A stretch of 64,000 nt of DNA from Isoetes taiwanensis (GCA_021234155.1 JAJEKV010000004.1:24341662-24405661), one strand, 5' to 3'. Numbered from the stretch's first letter, positions 1 to 10,957 are shown. The notes: a model not told the origin generated them from the letters alone. Numbers and translations are program-made.

Positions 1-401
1 GTCCAGATAAGTCTCACTCCAAGTAAGGCTTCAACTATACTATGGATTGTGAGTCATGTTTGTGACAGAACTTAACAATTGAGTAAAAAAACTATTTGAG
101 ACAGCAAGATATGTGCCTTCCAAATGTGCATAGTAGTCAGAGTATTCAGAAGCTTTAAGCTCGTTTGTAGAAGTTATGCATATCAAGAAGTGTATTACCG
201 TGTCTAGGTGAATATCAAAATAGCTAGCATGGACATCTTCGGACTGTGGTAGAAAAAGCAAATGCAAATGTTATACAGAGTATGCAGATGTTATTCAGGC
301 TAATCTTCTGATGTTTCACTTTATATTTAACTTTTTTATTGTGGAATGCGAAAAGTCATAACCTCCTATAAGTTCTGTACTTTTTCGGTTGTTGGTTTCA
401 G
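1..401. other. No gene recognised
   Basis: No open frame in this stretch resembles a known protein. It may be intron or upstream sequence of the glutamate synthase remnant that starts at 402. The sequence just before 402 (GGTTTCAG) looks like a splice acceptor. Earlier exons of that gene were looked for and not seen. Confidence 0.4.
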
Positions 402-2080
402 ATCTTTAGACATGATGATGGAACAGGTGCAAGTCCAATAAGTTCAATAAAATATGTTGGTGGTCCTCGGAATTAGGCTTCTCAAAAACTCATGAGGTTA
501 GAAGCTTTGATCATTGCCTGTGATAATTTACCTTGGTAAATTACACGAGATGTTAACAATTCATTTATGCCAAGAATTGAATTGAATTCTATTGTCTCCT
601 CAAGTACTTCTTTGTAGGACTAGGAGAAATAGTTGTTTTGCGAGTAGATGGAGGATTCAAAACTGGTATTGACGCTATCATGGCAGCCGCCATAGAGGTT
701 GTATCATTGCCCGTATCTGTTATACGAACAATTGTTATGCTGAAGTTGCAAGCCAAGTAGTGCAAGGTTGGGTAAGAGCATGTTAGGGCCTACATGTTTT
801 GGAAACTACCTGGAAAATACTCTGGGTAGTCAAAGATGATGATATATTTGAGTTCTTAACATCTATTTGACATCACAAAGTACCCTACAACATGTATGTA
901 CTACTACTCTTGAACATAACACAATTTCTTTTAGTCAATCTTGTAGTCTAGGTACTTTAAAATACAATTATGTACTTGCACAGAAGTACACAGAAAAGTA
1001 CCTTTTTGGTAATTTTTTATGTAGGCCCTAACATGCTTTCACCCGGTTCTTACAATGTTAGCTCTACAATTTTTGTATAAGCATAATTGACTGTATAGAG
1101 AGGAGTTGCATGCTCATTTTCCTAGAGTTCCAAATGATCTAGTTAGTTTTGTTTATCGACAGTTGCCAAAGATGTGATTCCCTTTAGCTTATATGCAAGG
1201 GAACATCCTAGACTTTGAAATGCTAACTACTCATTGTGTTCTTATTGGGAATTTAAGGTTCACGGTCCTCTTTTGAAGCTGCGATATGAGAAATTAAACG
1301 ACGTTATTGGAAGGATCTCTTGAAACAAGAAAAATATTCCATTTGTGATTGATTTAAGTTTTATGCTAGTGGTACATATGCCCTGCGTATGTTCCACCTT
1401 TTAATTTTAAGGTCCAAAATTTTGAAACACTATGAGGTTGAGAAATTATTTGCATGTAGTACCCATGGTTTACAACTTGCTAGGTTTTTGTAACAATATT
1501 GTACATCACTTATTCCATGCATCAGTAAAGCCAATGAAATGCTGCAACTTGACATAATACAGATTACCTAAATGAACCAGCACCATGATCAGATAGCAAG
1601 AAATGCATAGCAATGGACAGTCTTGGAAGATTCATTGCTTCCAGACGCAGATGTTCTTGTTACCATTGAACTATTGAGCTGCTTGCTTGTTTGCATGTTT
1701 GGCATTCATTGATTCACATTCTTATCCTCTTAGATGATGATTTATATCTTGGAAGCAATAGCCAAGGAAAGATCTAATTAAAAAATAATGTTTATATTGG
1801 GCAGTGTGTGGCCGCATAATAGGATATACAACAAAGAAATATGGTGAGAAGGTTTTGCAGATCAACTTGAGTTGACGTGAGTACTTGTCATAATATGAAG
1901 TGTCGCTTTTGCGTGTTACTAAAGTTTAATGTTTAATGGGTTACTTTAATAGTTTTCTTTTCTTGTAGAGATTTTGTTGACAGTGTGGATCACTCATTGG
2001 CTGCTTTCTTACTCATGGGATGCACATACATTTGATTGGGGAAACCAATGTGGGTTCTCAAAAATTTTAGCATTGTAGTT
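402..2080 (+). pseudogene. Ferredoxin-dependent glutamate synthase (Fd-GOGAT) fragment, intron-containing pseudogene
   Basis: Fd-GOGAT is the plastid enzyme that makes two glutamates from glutamine and 2-oxoglutarate. Blocks in the right order match its FMN/Fe-S synthase region: GTGASPISSIK at about 425-460, VLRVDGGFKTG at about 630-662, a Cys-rich block at 692-757, EELHAHFPRVPNDLV at about 1099-1143, YEKLNDVIGR at about 1284-1313, a block near 1600-1660 (VLEDSLLPDADV), CGRIIGY plus KKYGEK near 1807-1850, and a last block near 1975-2050. The 3Fe-4S cysteine pattern C-x5-C-x4-C is still present. Between the second and third blocks about 16 codons of the normal protein are missing and the frame shifts. 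Stops follow several blocks. Non-coding gaps with splice-like borders remain, so this is a duplicated gene piece and not a retrocopy. The identity rests on remembered family motifs and is fairly secure; non-function is clear from the breaks. Confidence 0.8.
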
Positions 2081-2127
2081 TTGTCATATAATGCCAGAAG
2101 ATTTTCACTTTGACATTTGGAGGTTGA

Positions 2128-2477
2128 ATAAATGAAACGTGCAAATGAGTTGTATAAATTTCTTAATATGAAACCTCTCTTTCATGAAAAAGGCTCAAGT
2201 TTGATAAATTTCTATATATGAAAGCCCTCTTTCACGATACAGATAGGCCTAATATCGTAAGCTTTGCTTTGACTTATATGCATCAAGAGTCCGAAATGAC
2301 AGAGCCAGATTCCATTGTGGAATTGAGGCGGATGCCACGTGCCACGCGATCCTATTTCTATTTTGGTGGTCACGAACTAGTTTTTCAAAGAAAAAGCATT
2401 ATAGTGAAGGCTTTTTTATATTCTACACTTGTAGTGGTACCTACTTATTCGAGGTTAAGACGACTATCAAGTCTTAA
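2128..2477 (+). repeat. Dispersed repeat, copy 1
   Basis: About 290 bases here recur at 3944-4220 in the same orientation. Shared landmarks are AATGAGTTGTATAAATTTCT, CCTCTTTCA(C/T)GA, CAGAGCCA(G/A)ATTCCATTGTGG and GGCGGATGCCACGTGCCACG. The match runs into the left arm of the foldback at 2354, so the repeat unit includes at least part of that arm. No coding function is apparent. This is probably an old non-autonomous DNA element. Confidence 0.6.
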
Positions 2478-2664
2478 ATTTGATAATATTCTTGATTAAT
2501 AATGTTGATAATAAACTTGATCAAGTTTGCTATCAAGTTTAAGACTTGATAATAATGTCTTAATCTCAAATAAGTAGGTACCACTACAAGTGTAGAATAT
2601 AAATAAGCCTTCACTATAATGCTTTTTCTTTGAAAAACTAGTTCGTGATCACCAAAATAGAAGT
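2354..2664. repeat. Long inverted repeat (foldback/MITE-like)
   Basis: The left arm (2354 to about 2477) and right arm (about 2544 to 2664) are near-perfect reverse complements of roughly 120 bases, around an AT-rich loop of about 65 bases. Both arms contain GTGGTACCTACTTATT or its complement and CAAAGAAAAAGCATTATAGTG or its complement. A transcript across it would form a long hairpin. No transposase is present. A clear target-site duplication was not identified. A partial relative of the left arm lies at about 4160-4220. Confidence 0.75.
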
Positions 2665-3943
2665 TTGCATGCACAATCCAGATCTAGCAATTTCATGTAT
2701 ACAGGAATGAAAGGCTGGCCGACGCGCGATGACATGGAGGCCTCCCTGACTCGCCGGAATCCAAGGCATGGGGCATTGATGTAACGTGAATACAAGTTAA
2801 TCACAAATTTGTGCAGTAAAACCGTTGGAATGGAGGGTAAAATGTTCGAAATGAAGGATAGAATGGTCGGAATGAAGGTAAAAATCCTAAAGAATCGAAA
2901 GACGTGGCAAAAACTCTCGAAATCGTGCCGCAGACAAGCATCAAACTTTTGGATCGACATCCTTGAAAAGCAAAAAAAAATATGCTATGTGGCGCGATGC
3001 GATAGGCAGCAGAATTGTGATTAACCTGTATTTACATGACCATATTTATCATGGAAGACATCTAGTGTCGATAGAACGATGGTGCTCAAAATTACCTTGT
3101 CTCGTCAAGGTTACCTGTAGAAATGTCTTGAATATATGTGGGGGAATTCTACAAGTTTACAACAGGATGAAAGATAACTGGTATCGTATATCGGCTAATT
3201 GCATTTCGCGGGATTCACCTTTATCACATGAGCAAATGCCACGTGCGTGCTTAAGGTGAGAAGAAACACCCAAATACATACGTGAAAGTGTTGGAAATAC
3301 ACCCATTCCACGGAGAAAATACACTAGAATATTAGTAAGAGGCAGATTTAAACCCCTAGTATACAAACGGAAAAAACCCCCTTCCAACCACTCACTTGGT
3401 TTATACGGGTCTTCTATGTGAATCCCCTGGGAATTGCATACATCATGATTTATTTTATGTCTCTCAAGATGGACTTAATAATTTGGGGTGGTTCTCGTGA
3501 AGTTTAAGTTAATAATGATGCAATGTTTAAATGGTGAAGTTTGAATTATTACATCCGAGGTGTATGTTGTAGAGGGGTCTAGATTGGATTTACCTAGTTA
3601 TGCCTAGATTGGATTTACATTGTTATGATGTAGAGGCTATAAATATTAAGAAGGGCCTACATTGGATTTACATGGTTATGCCTAGATTGGATTTACATGG
3701 TTATAATCAAAAGTCTAAGTAGAGGCTAGAAGTTAAAGAAGTCTCCAATTACCTAAAAAAAATGCAAGATAGGGAAAGAAGAAAACACACTCTTCTGTCT
3801 GACATGTATGATTGCATATCAGGGAGTTTCAGCATCAAGAAATGCATTAAAGAAAATGCAATTCTCGTGCCATGGAGCCTAATTCATTGGTGTTTAGGCA
3901 CGATGGGCAAAATAGTTCGATGTTCAGGCAATGTCGGATTGAA
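2665..3943. other. No gene recognised; short AT-rich repeats
   Basis: No recognisable coding sequence. Around 3570-3710 the phrase GCCTAGATTGGATTTACAT and variants occur several times, interleaved with ATGATGTAGAGGCT, as a small degenerate tandem array. The rest is unique AT-rich sequence. Confidence 0.4.
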
Positions 3944-4220
3944 TAAATAAAACATGCAAATGAGTTGTATAAATTTCTAAATATGAAACCCCTCTTTCAC
4001 GAAAAAGGCACAAATATGAAAGCCCTCTTTCACGAAAAAAGCACAAATTTAGATAGGCGTAGCAGATAATATCGTAAGTTTTGCATCAAGAGAGGCCAAA
4101 ATGGCAGAGCCAAATTCCATTGTGGGATTGAGGCGGATGCCACGTGCCACGCGACCCTGGTCACGAACTAGTTTTAAAAAAAAAAAATATTATACTCTAA
4201 GGTTTTTTTATATTCTACAT
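3944..4220 (+). repeat. Dispersed repeat, copy 2
   Basis: Second copy of the repeat at 2128-2477, with small indels. An internal CCTCTTTCACGAAAAA unit is doubled here. It continues into a decayed version of the foldback left arm (GGTCACGAACTAGTTTT, then a run of A) and is lost at about 4220. Confidence 0.55.
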
Positions 4221-4371
4221 TTCTCAAGCAATAAAAGGGGGTAGACTGCATTATACAGACCCCTCCCTGTGTCGCTGATATCTGGCTCTCCAGGCTGGGA
4301 TTGTGCCACGTTGGAGGGGGCTGTATAATGCAATCGTCCCGCTTTATGTCTTGCGAATTGGATTTTTTCTG

Positions 4372-4560
4372 CCTGCTAATTTTTGCATAACGCGGGCTTC
4401 TGATTGAATCGAGATAATTTTTGGATAACGCGGGGGCTTCTGATTGAATCGAGATAATTTTGGATAACGCGGGGCTTCTGATTGAATCGAGAAACTGTGC
4501 AGATTTAGTAGAAGTAGATTTTGGCCCAAATTATTGGATAACGCGGGCTTCTGGCTGAAC
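4372..4560. repeat. Short tandem repeat, about 45-base unit
   Basis: The block GGATAACGCGGGCTTCTGATTG followed by AATCGAGATAATTTT is repeated about three to four times with small length changes (4385-4500) and once more, weakly, at about 4535-4560. It sits just upstream of the ORF at 4669 and could be part of its promoter region. Nothing else supports a function. Confidence 0.65.
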
Positions 4561-4668
4561 GGTGCAGATCTAACCCCAGGGAAATATCGAATTCCCTAGA
4601 ACCGTTAGATTTAATTCCTCGTGAATAAGTAGATGGCTTACGTGAGTTGTTCCTGCATTTGCTGAGAG

Positions 4669-5346
4669 ATGGCGATAGCGAGAGGGCGATCTATGAAGGA
4701 TTGGAAGCAGTTTTCTGAGAGCTCCGGCGTTGATTCATGCACTTTACTTCACTATGTGATTGCATTAGCAGACGTTGAAGAGCTGAGGCGGAATAAAGAG
4801 TCTCTGATCGCGCACTTGATAGCCTCCACTTCAACAACTGAGGATCCATGCCCTGCTCTAGGCATCCAACAACAATCAAAAGGTTTGTCAGATTTAGATT
4901 TGCATAAACAAGAAGTTGTAAAAACTAAAGAAGACGAAAAGATGATATCTATAGAACGAAAAGTGGAAGAGGGGTACAAGAAAGAGCAGGACAGAAAGAA
5001 AATCCAGAGGCCAGACATGCCAAAGATCCAAGATCCAGTTATCAAGCCTAAGATCCAAGTCCAAAAGAAGCAGAATTCGAAGTTAGCATTCGAAGACGAA
5101 AAGATTATATCCATCAAACGAAAATTGGAAGAGGAGTACAAGAAAGCGCAAGACATAAAGAGACAACACACAATCCAGGTAATCCAGGATCCACTTAGCA
5201 AGAAGCAGCCTCCATCTAGCAAGATCCAAGTCAAGAAGAAGCGAAAGTTGGAGATTATAAGAAAACAGTGCGCAAGGGATATGCACAGGATGCCTTCTCT
5301 TTGCAGTGGACCTAGGAAGCTAGGTTCTACACTTAAGTCCTTTTAG
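4669..5346 (+). CDS. MED26/TFIIS-N-like protein, shortened (225 aa)
   Basis: Intact single-exon ORF with an ATG start in a reasonable context. The first 50 residues (DWKQFSES..., then a helical stretch ending in a RRNKESLIAHL-type segment) resemble the extreme N terminus of plant MED26-like proteins, Mediator subunits with a TFIIS N-terminal domain. Two copies of a charged block (about residues 86-110 and 143-175; the second reads KRKLEEEYKKAQDIKRQ) resemble the coiled segment near the C terminus of the same family. The central TFIIS-N helical bundle expected between them is not seen, and the protein is about half the usual length. It is Lys-rich with a basic, NLS-like KKKRK at about residue 190. 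It may be a shortened duplicate or a degenerating retrocopy. The family call comes from recalled motifs and is moderate at best. Expression cannot be judged, although a poly(A) signal follows. Confidence 0.45.
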   Translation: MAIARGRSMKDWKQFSESSGVDSCTLLHYVIALADVEELRRNKESLIAHLIASTSTTEDPCPALGIQQQSKGLSDLDLHKQEVVKTKEDEKMISIERKVEEGYKKEQDRKKIQRPDMPKIQDPVIKPKIQVQKKQNSKLAFEDEKIISIKRKLEEEYKKAQDIKRQHTIQVIQDPLSKKQPPSSKIQVKKKRKLEIIRKQCARDMHRMPSLCSGPRKLGSTLKSF

Positions 5347-5459
5347 CTCACATTGGATATGTTTTTTCTTTTGTATATACATTATTTTCATTCTTTCTAT
5401 ATTGAGAAGAATTCTCCACATGTACATACGCCATTGGCTGGGGCTTTTCCAACCACAAC

Positions 5460-5465
5460 AATAAA
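5460..5465 (+). promoter_or_regulatory. Possible poly(A) signal AATAAA
   Basis: AATAAA lies about 115 bases after the stop of the MED26-like ORF, in a T/A-rich stretch followed by TTGTTTGTGG. The spacing and context suit a plant 3' end, but the motif is short and could occur by chance. Confidence 0.35.
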
Positions 5466-6304
5466 ATGATGTTATTCTCTCATAATATATGTTGTTTGTG
5501 GTTACTGTCAGTCACGTATCTCTTTGCACCCTAAGCAACATTTTCTACAAGAATTGACATTTTAATCATCTCAACTTGTAGTGGGCCTAATCACTCATTC
5601 CGCTTCCTTCGACTCTCAAAATTAATCTTGATCTTTCTATGGAATATAAAACAAATCCTCTTATTATTTGAATTAGTAAAACATTGAGATTTAAATCAAG
5701 CCCTCAAGCTTCCAGATAGCATCGCTTTGCAAGTAATAACCATCGATGGTTTTGACATTCAAAAGTATCATGACTGTGTGTGCCTTGATGCATTTTCTTA
5801 AAAAAACCTTATCCCAACATACAATCGATATATGCACATACCCTTGAACATCTTCCTATTTGAACATATCATGTTACCATACTTGGAAAATGTTGCACCT
5901 TGTAATATGTTTAGTATCTTCATTTAACATTTTCATCTATAACCTATATAAAGTGCCCATAACTTTAGCCATGGAGAGTTGCATCCTTTTCTGCCTTCAA
6001 ATCTTGTTATACGAGATTATCATTAGACCCATGCAGAGCTGAGCTTTGTTCTCAGAAGTTACTAGTGTTTTTGTTTAAAAAGGTGTCTAAAAACATAATA
6101 GCAGAAACCTCATGGAATGGTTTTTCAAAGGCTACGTCGTATCATATTTACAAATTTACAAGCGAACACGAAATTAGCCAGAAGAAGGTATGCAAAAGTT
6201 CTTCCACATTCCTGTTATTTGTATTATCAGCATCCATTCTCCGTTGTCTGCTGCCAGGACATGACAGAAAGTCCCAGGTTTTATAAGGATCTAGTTAGGT
6301 TTCA
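5466..6304. other. No gene recognised
   Basis: AT-rich, without an open frame that resembles a known protein. Short open frames at 5860-6042 and 6117-6290 have no recognisable motif. Confidence 0.4.
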
Positions 6305-7970
6305 TAGGTTCGGGCTGAAAATGATAAGGGTGCCCTGGATAAGTTTTGGCAAACAAGAGGAACGAAGCCTGATAAAATAGTCTTTCTTACAATTTTAAAT
6401 TTCTGCTGTAACCCAGAAGCTCTACCAAATGGTAAACTTATACATGCTTGCATTATTCAGGGTGATCTTGCAACAACTGCTCTCATTAAAATGTATGATA
6501 ATTGTGGATACTTAGAGTGCGCACTTAAAATTTTTGAATGAAATACTTGAGCCAGATGCAATCTCATGGGCAAAATGATAACAGCATATTCCCAAGATGG
6601 CAATTGTGAGAACGCTATGCGACTGTGCAATTGCAAGGTAGTAGACCTAGCGTGGCTATGTTTAGCCCTGTTCTCAGTCTCCTTTCAAAAGAAATGGCAT
6701 TAGCAGATGGTAAGATGGTACAGGCCAATACCATCAGTCATAAAACAGAACGAGATTTAGGCATTGCATTTGTTGATATGTATGGGAATTGTGGAGAGTC
6801 TAGGCGATGCTAACAAAATGTTCACAAAGATTAATTAATGAAATCTCATTTCGTGGAATACTCCAATTTATTAGCAGATGTTAGCAGATGAAGTCTCTTA
6901 AGTGGTGATCTGTTGGCATGTCCGAGTGGGAAACTCATGTTGCTAGTGATACCTTGAGTTCACGTGTAGAATCAAGAAATGCTCTTATTGGCATGTATGG
7001 GAAATGTGGGAGCTTAGACGCTGCAGTCACATTCTTCAACATAGAACCGCAACCAAATGTGCTTGCCTCACATATACAAAATGGGCACAACAAGCATGCC
7101 GTCCAAGTATTCGAAAGGATAATATCTGAGGGCATTAAACCAAGTGAAGTCACCTTCTTGACTCTCATCAGGGACATGCATTAATGACGAAGCCCTTGCA
7201 GATGCTAAAATGTTCTACTCTCATATAATTATTAGTAGATTTGATACTCTAGACAAGGCTGTGAATGGTTCTCTAATTATTATGTACATCAAATGTGTAT
7301 TTACAGGCTGCTCATGAGGTCTTGGAAAGAATGCAAGAGAAGATTCTAATTGTCTGGAATACTATGATTTTTTGCAAAACATGGGCAAAATACTACTGCA
7401 ATACAGTTGTTTCAGAATATGTCACGGGAATCTGTTATTCCAAATGAGATTACGTGACTTTCAGTGCTTCATTCTTGTGCTGGCTTTTCTGCCCTAATTG
7501 TGTACATGCTATAATCAGCAGCAGAGCTGATTTTGGTTCTATAGTAGGAAATGATGCATGGAAAATGTGGAAGGTTGATAGATGCGCACAGAATATTCGA
7601 TAAAAAATCAAGAGGTGATCTCATAGACAGCAACACTTCCATCGCATGCCCAATATGGTCATGGCAATGGAGGAGCCATTAAAATTCTGCCAGAAATGAA
7701 AGAGTTAGGCTTGAAGCCAGACAATAGCACACTCGTCACTCTCCTAACAGGATGCAATCATGCTGGATTGTTTATGGAAGGCTATCAATGTTTTGTTTTA
7801 GCAACTTTGATGCTATACCCATGATAGAACATTACCATTGTTTGAATTACCTACACAGACTTGGGGGCTGGTTAGACAAGATGTGCGATCTGTTGGATGG
7901 AACGCCCTATGTCTCAAAGTTTGCTTTACCCTGCAATTTCACTTCCAGAAATTGCATCCGCACTCTCTGA
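6305..7970 (+). pseudogene. PPR (pentatricopeptide repeat) protein pseudogene
   Basis: PPR proteins are organellar RNA-binding proteins. Successive 35-residue PPR-like motifs can be read in changing frames: KPDKIVFLTILN near 6350-6390 followed by GKLIHA near 6430, TALIKMYDNCGYLE near 6477-6520, MYGNCGE near 6778, NALIGMYGKCGSLDAA at about 6975-7025, GIKPSEVTFLTLI near 7130-7170, a degenerate LIIMYIKC near 7275, GLKPDNSTLVTLLTGCNHAGL near 7710-7770, and EHYHCLNYL followed by GGWLDKMCDLL near 7827-7895. Order, spacing and the paired KMY-CG and VTFLT motifs are typical of a plant P/PLS-type PPR gene. At least six frame changes or stops break it, so it cannot be translated as one protein. No intron is evident, as is usual for PPR genes. 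A C-terminal E or DYW domain was not recognised before similarity fades at about 7970. Confidence 0.85.
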
Positions 7971-8343
7971 CATATATTGCAACAGCAGTGCCAGTTCCCG
8001 CATTCATAACAAGTCTGGAATGTTTGCCACTTCTAATTTTTCTAACCTGTTTGGAAATATTGATTCGAAGCAACATACTTGAACAATATTAATAGTTATA
8101 AAAATGCTTAGTACAGGCAGAAGATTTCATGAGGGAGGAAGCCTGCTTGGGAAACAGGTTGTGCCATATAAACTGGGAAGGTTGAATTATCTCAGATAGC
8201 TTGTAAGTCCAGCCCGTTCAGGTTATTCACTGCGACCAATAAGCTCTTGAATTTACACAGGAATTGACTGATCATACAGGTTTCTTTGGCATCTGGTAAC
8301 TTGATTATACAATCTTCTGACAGGAGTTTGGCTTGATCATTAC
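7971..8343. other. No gene recognised; target of the Copia insertion
   Basis: Unique sequence between the PPR remnant and the Copia element. The last five bases, ATTAC (8339-8343), are the left copy of the target-site duplication. Confidence 0.6.
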
Positions 8344-8576
8344 TGAAAACCGTCTGGATCGATGAATATATTCCAGTATATGAAGAAGATACAAGGTAAA
8401 ACTAAGAAAGACAAGACAGAGTGCCTTCCGGCCAAACTCTCCCTCAAGCTCACACACTCGATGTCCGATAATACCTGAGATCAAGGCTTATATACGCCTA
8501 TGTCTACAGTACATATGAAATACGTATACTGTTACGTATCTAGTCATCCTAATACGTATATGTCTAATGTTTAACA
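8344..8576 (-). repeat. Copia 3' LTR
   Basis: Starts TGAAAACC and ends TTTAACA in plus-strand orientation, giving TG...CA ends. It matches 13117-13349 over its full length by eye. The repeated ATACGTAT-type words near 8518-8562 give it a palindromic, AT-rich half. Confidence 0.93.
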
Positions 8577-8586
8577 TCCCCCTTGG
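8577..8586 (-). other. Copia polypurine tract
   Basis: On the minus strand this reads CCAAGGGGGA, directly abutting the 3' LTR. It is the expected primer site for plus-strand DNA synthesis. A second purine run (AAAGGGGG) lies about 20 bases further inside. Confidence 0.8.
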
Positions 8587-8609
8587 ATGACTAGATCCCC
8601 CTTTAAAAA

Positions 8610-10616
8610 TTATCCCCCTTGAGGATCAAAGATCTGTAAGTTTAAAAAACTTTTCATCTGCTTAAATGCTCGACCAGAGAGTGGTTTAGTGAAACCATCT
8701 GCAAGCTGATTCTTAGTAGAACAGTGCTGAATAGAAATATAACCAAGCTGTAATTGTTCCCTGATGAAGCAGAGCTTGATATCTAGATGTTTGATCTGTA
8801 AGTGCATCTTGAAGTCTTTTACATGTGATATAGCCCCACTGTTATCACAGAATAGTGTTGCTGGTTTGATGTTGACACCAAGATCCTCATACAAGTGAAT
8901 GAGCCACTTAAGTTCCTGTGTGGTATCAGTAAGAGCTTTTAGTTCAGCCTCTGTTGTACTGACACTTACTGTGCTTTGGGACTTGGAGCTCCAGGTAATA
9001 GCACTGTTGCCAAAGAAGGAAATATAACCTGTTAATGACTTTCTATTAATCAGATCAGTGGAGGCCAGATCTGAATCAGAGTAGATCTTTAGATGGGGCT
9101 TAGAAATTCTGCCATAAAAGAGTCCTTCTTTGTATGTGCCATTGATGTACCTTAACACTTGCTTTGCGGCCTTCCAATGGGATTCCTTGGGATGAGCCAT
9201 GAATCTAGTTAAAACTCCAACTGCATAGACTAGATCAGGACGTGTGATAGTGAGATATAAGAGAGCCCCCACTAACTGCCTGTATGAAGTGGCATCTGTG
9301 TCATTGTCTTCAGATTGGAAATTGAATTTCTGACCTGGATTCCAGGGAACTGCTGTGGAATTTGAATCTGCCATGTTGAACCTGTCTAGGAGTTCTTTAG
9401 CATATTTTTGTTGTGTCAAGTAAATTCCTTTGTTTGTCTGCCATACCTCAAGGCCTAAACAGTAGTGCATCAACCCTAAATCTGTAATATCGAAATCTCT
9501 GAAAATAGAAGTTTTTGTGCGTTGAATAAGGTCCATAGCATCACCTGTCATGACCGTGTCATCTACATATAAAAGAATGATGGCAACCTGCGAACCATGA
9601 AGCTGATAGTAGAGGCTAGGATCAGCCCTAGACCTGAGGAACCCTAAATTTTCTAGATATCCATTTATCTTGTGGTTCCAGCAACGTGGAGCTTGCTTTA
9701 GTCCATAAATGCTTTTGTGGAGTTTGCATACATAATCTGGATGCTCCTTACTGACAAAACCTGGAGGCTGCTGCATATACAATTCTTCCTCAAGATCTCC
9801 ATTTAAGAATGCTGACTTGAAATCAAAGTGGTGAACTGGCCAAGAGTTTTGGGCAGCCAAAGCAAGAACTGCTCTCAAAGTGTCAAGCCTAACAACTGGG
9901 GAGAAGACTTCATTGTAGTCAAATCCTTCTTGTTGAGTATAACCTTTGGCAACCAACCTGGCCTTGTATCTGTTTACTGTCCCATCTGCTCTATATTTTG
10001 TTCTAAACAGCCATTTTGCCCCAATGATATTATGCCCTGATGGTTTAGGAACCACTGTCCAAGTGACCTGTTTGTCCATGGCTTCCAACTCTTCTTCCAT
10101 TGCCCGAATCCAATGAGCGTGTTTAGCTGCCTGATTGTAGTAGATAGGATCTCGATCATGCAAAACTTTGGTCATGAGAGCAAAATCACAGTAGGAAACA
10201 TCATGAGAAATAGCTGGTTGGGTGTACTGGAGTTCATCAGCTTCATTTAATTCTAGAATGGTGAGAGGTGGTGGAGTGGAGGTATCAATAGGTTCAGGTG
10301 GATAGTCTAGAGGCTCATACTCAGCATAGGGATTGGAAGAAGTAGGAACAGATGTAGAAGTTGAGGGTAGAACAGGATCTGTAGAGTCAAAGAATGGCAT
10401 AGGAATAGGCTGGGGTGAAATGGACTGAGTAGACTGAGATATAGAAGGGGAAACCGATGGAGAATGTTCAGAATGGTCAATATCTTCAAGGTTAATGATT
10501 AGTTTGTCATAATCAACTGGTGTCATAGACTCAGAAAAATCATATTTATCATCTTCACAAAAATGCATGCTTCGAGAAGCAAAGATCTTTTGACTAACCG
10601 GATCATAACAGCCCAT
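8610..10616 (-). CDS. Copia reverse transcriptase and RNase H (668 aa, part of a broken polyprotein)
   Basis: Contains the end of the integrase region and a Ser/Pro/Thr-rich linker (to about residue 130). The reverse transcriptase follows: KARLVAKGYTQ, then FDFKSAFLNG at about 265-275, and the catalytic YVDD at about 355. The RNase H has YSDSD, TTEAE and CDNSG carrying the acidic residues, and the frame ends with the conserved TKPLSG before the stop at 8610. The frame is open throughout, so this half is intact. Its upstream end is out of frame with the preceding integrase piece by a single-base shift near 10612, so the listed start is only where the frame opens and the protein would normally be cut from a polyprotein. 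Confidence 0.9.
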   Translation of the reverse strand: MGCYDPVSQKIFASRSMHFCEDDKYDFSESMTPVDYDKLIINLEDIDHSEHSPSVSPSISQSTQSISPQPIPMPFFDSTDPVLPSTSTSVPTSSNPYAEYEPLDYPPEPIDTSTPPPLTILELNEADELQYTQPAISHDVSYCDFALMTKVLHDRDPIYYNQAAKHAHWIRAMEEELEAMDKQVTWTVVPKPSGHNIIGAKWLFRTKYRADGTVNRYKARLVAKGYTQQEGFDYNEVFSPVVRLDTLRAVLALAAQNSWPVHHFDFKSAFLNGDLEEELYMQQPPGFVSKEHPDYVCKLHKSIYGLKQAPRCWNHKINGYLENLGFLRSRADPSLYYQLHGSQVAIILLYVDDTVMTGDAMDLIQRTKTSIFRDFDITDLGLMHYCLGLEVWQTNKGIYLTQQKYAKELLDRFNMADSNSTAVPWNPGQKFNFQSEDNDTDATSYRQLVGALLYLTITRPDLVYAVGVLTRFMAHPKESHWKAAKQVLRYINGTYKEGLFYGRISKPHLKIYSDSDLASTDLINRKSLTGYISFFGNSAITWSSKSQSTVSVSTTEAELKALTDTTQELKWLIHLYEDLGVNIKPATLFCDNSGAISHVKDFKMHLQIKHLDIKLCFIREQLQLGYISIQHCSTKNQLADGFTKPLSGRAFKQMKSFLNLQIFDPQGG

Positions 10617-10957
10617 GCCTTCATATTTGGTGTGTAACCCACAAAGATGACTTTGAGTGCCCTATCAGAAAGTTTTCCATGCTTTTGCAGAATTTCCCTT
10701 GGGTAAGTAGCATACCCAACACATCCAAATACCCTGAGATGAGAAATATCAGGTTTGACATTATATAGAGCTTCAAATGGAGTCTTCAAGTTCAGAGACT
10801 TGGTAGGTGCCCTGTTTGAGAGATAACAGGCTGTAAGAACAGCCTCTGCCCAGAAGTTTGCTGGTAAATCCTTATGTTTTAACATGCTCCTTGCAAGGTC
10901 TAACAAAGTTCTGTGCTTGCTCAGCAACCCCATTTTGGGAATGTGCATATGGGACAA
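10523..10957 (-). pseudogene. Copia integrase core, C-terminal part (frameshifted)
   Basis: Encodes the segment from TLLDLARSML through FWAEAVLTACYLSNRAP to FGCVGY and VGYTPNMKA, the conserved Copia integrase C-terminal half. The frame is lost on both sides. Near 10918-10925 it leaves the frame that carries the HSQNGVAE segment. At about 10612 the normal continuation (CYDPVS...FASR) moves to the next frame, and the last residues here are out-of-frame read-through. It belongs to the same polyprotein as the ORFs on either side. Confidence 0.85.
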
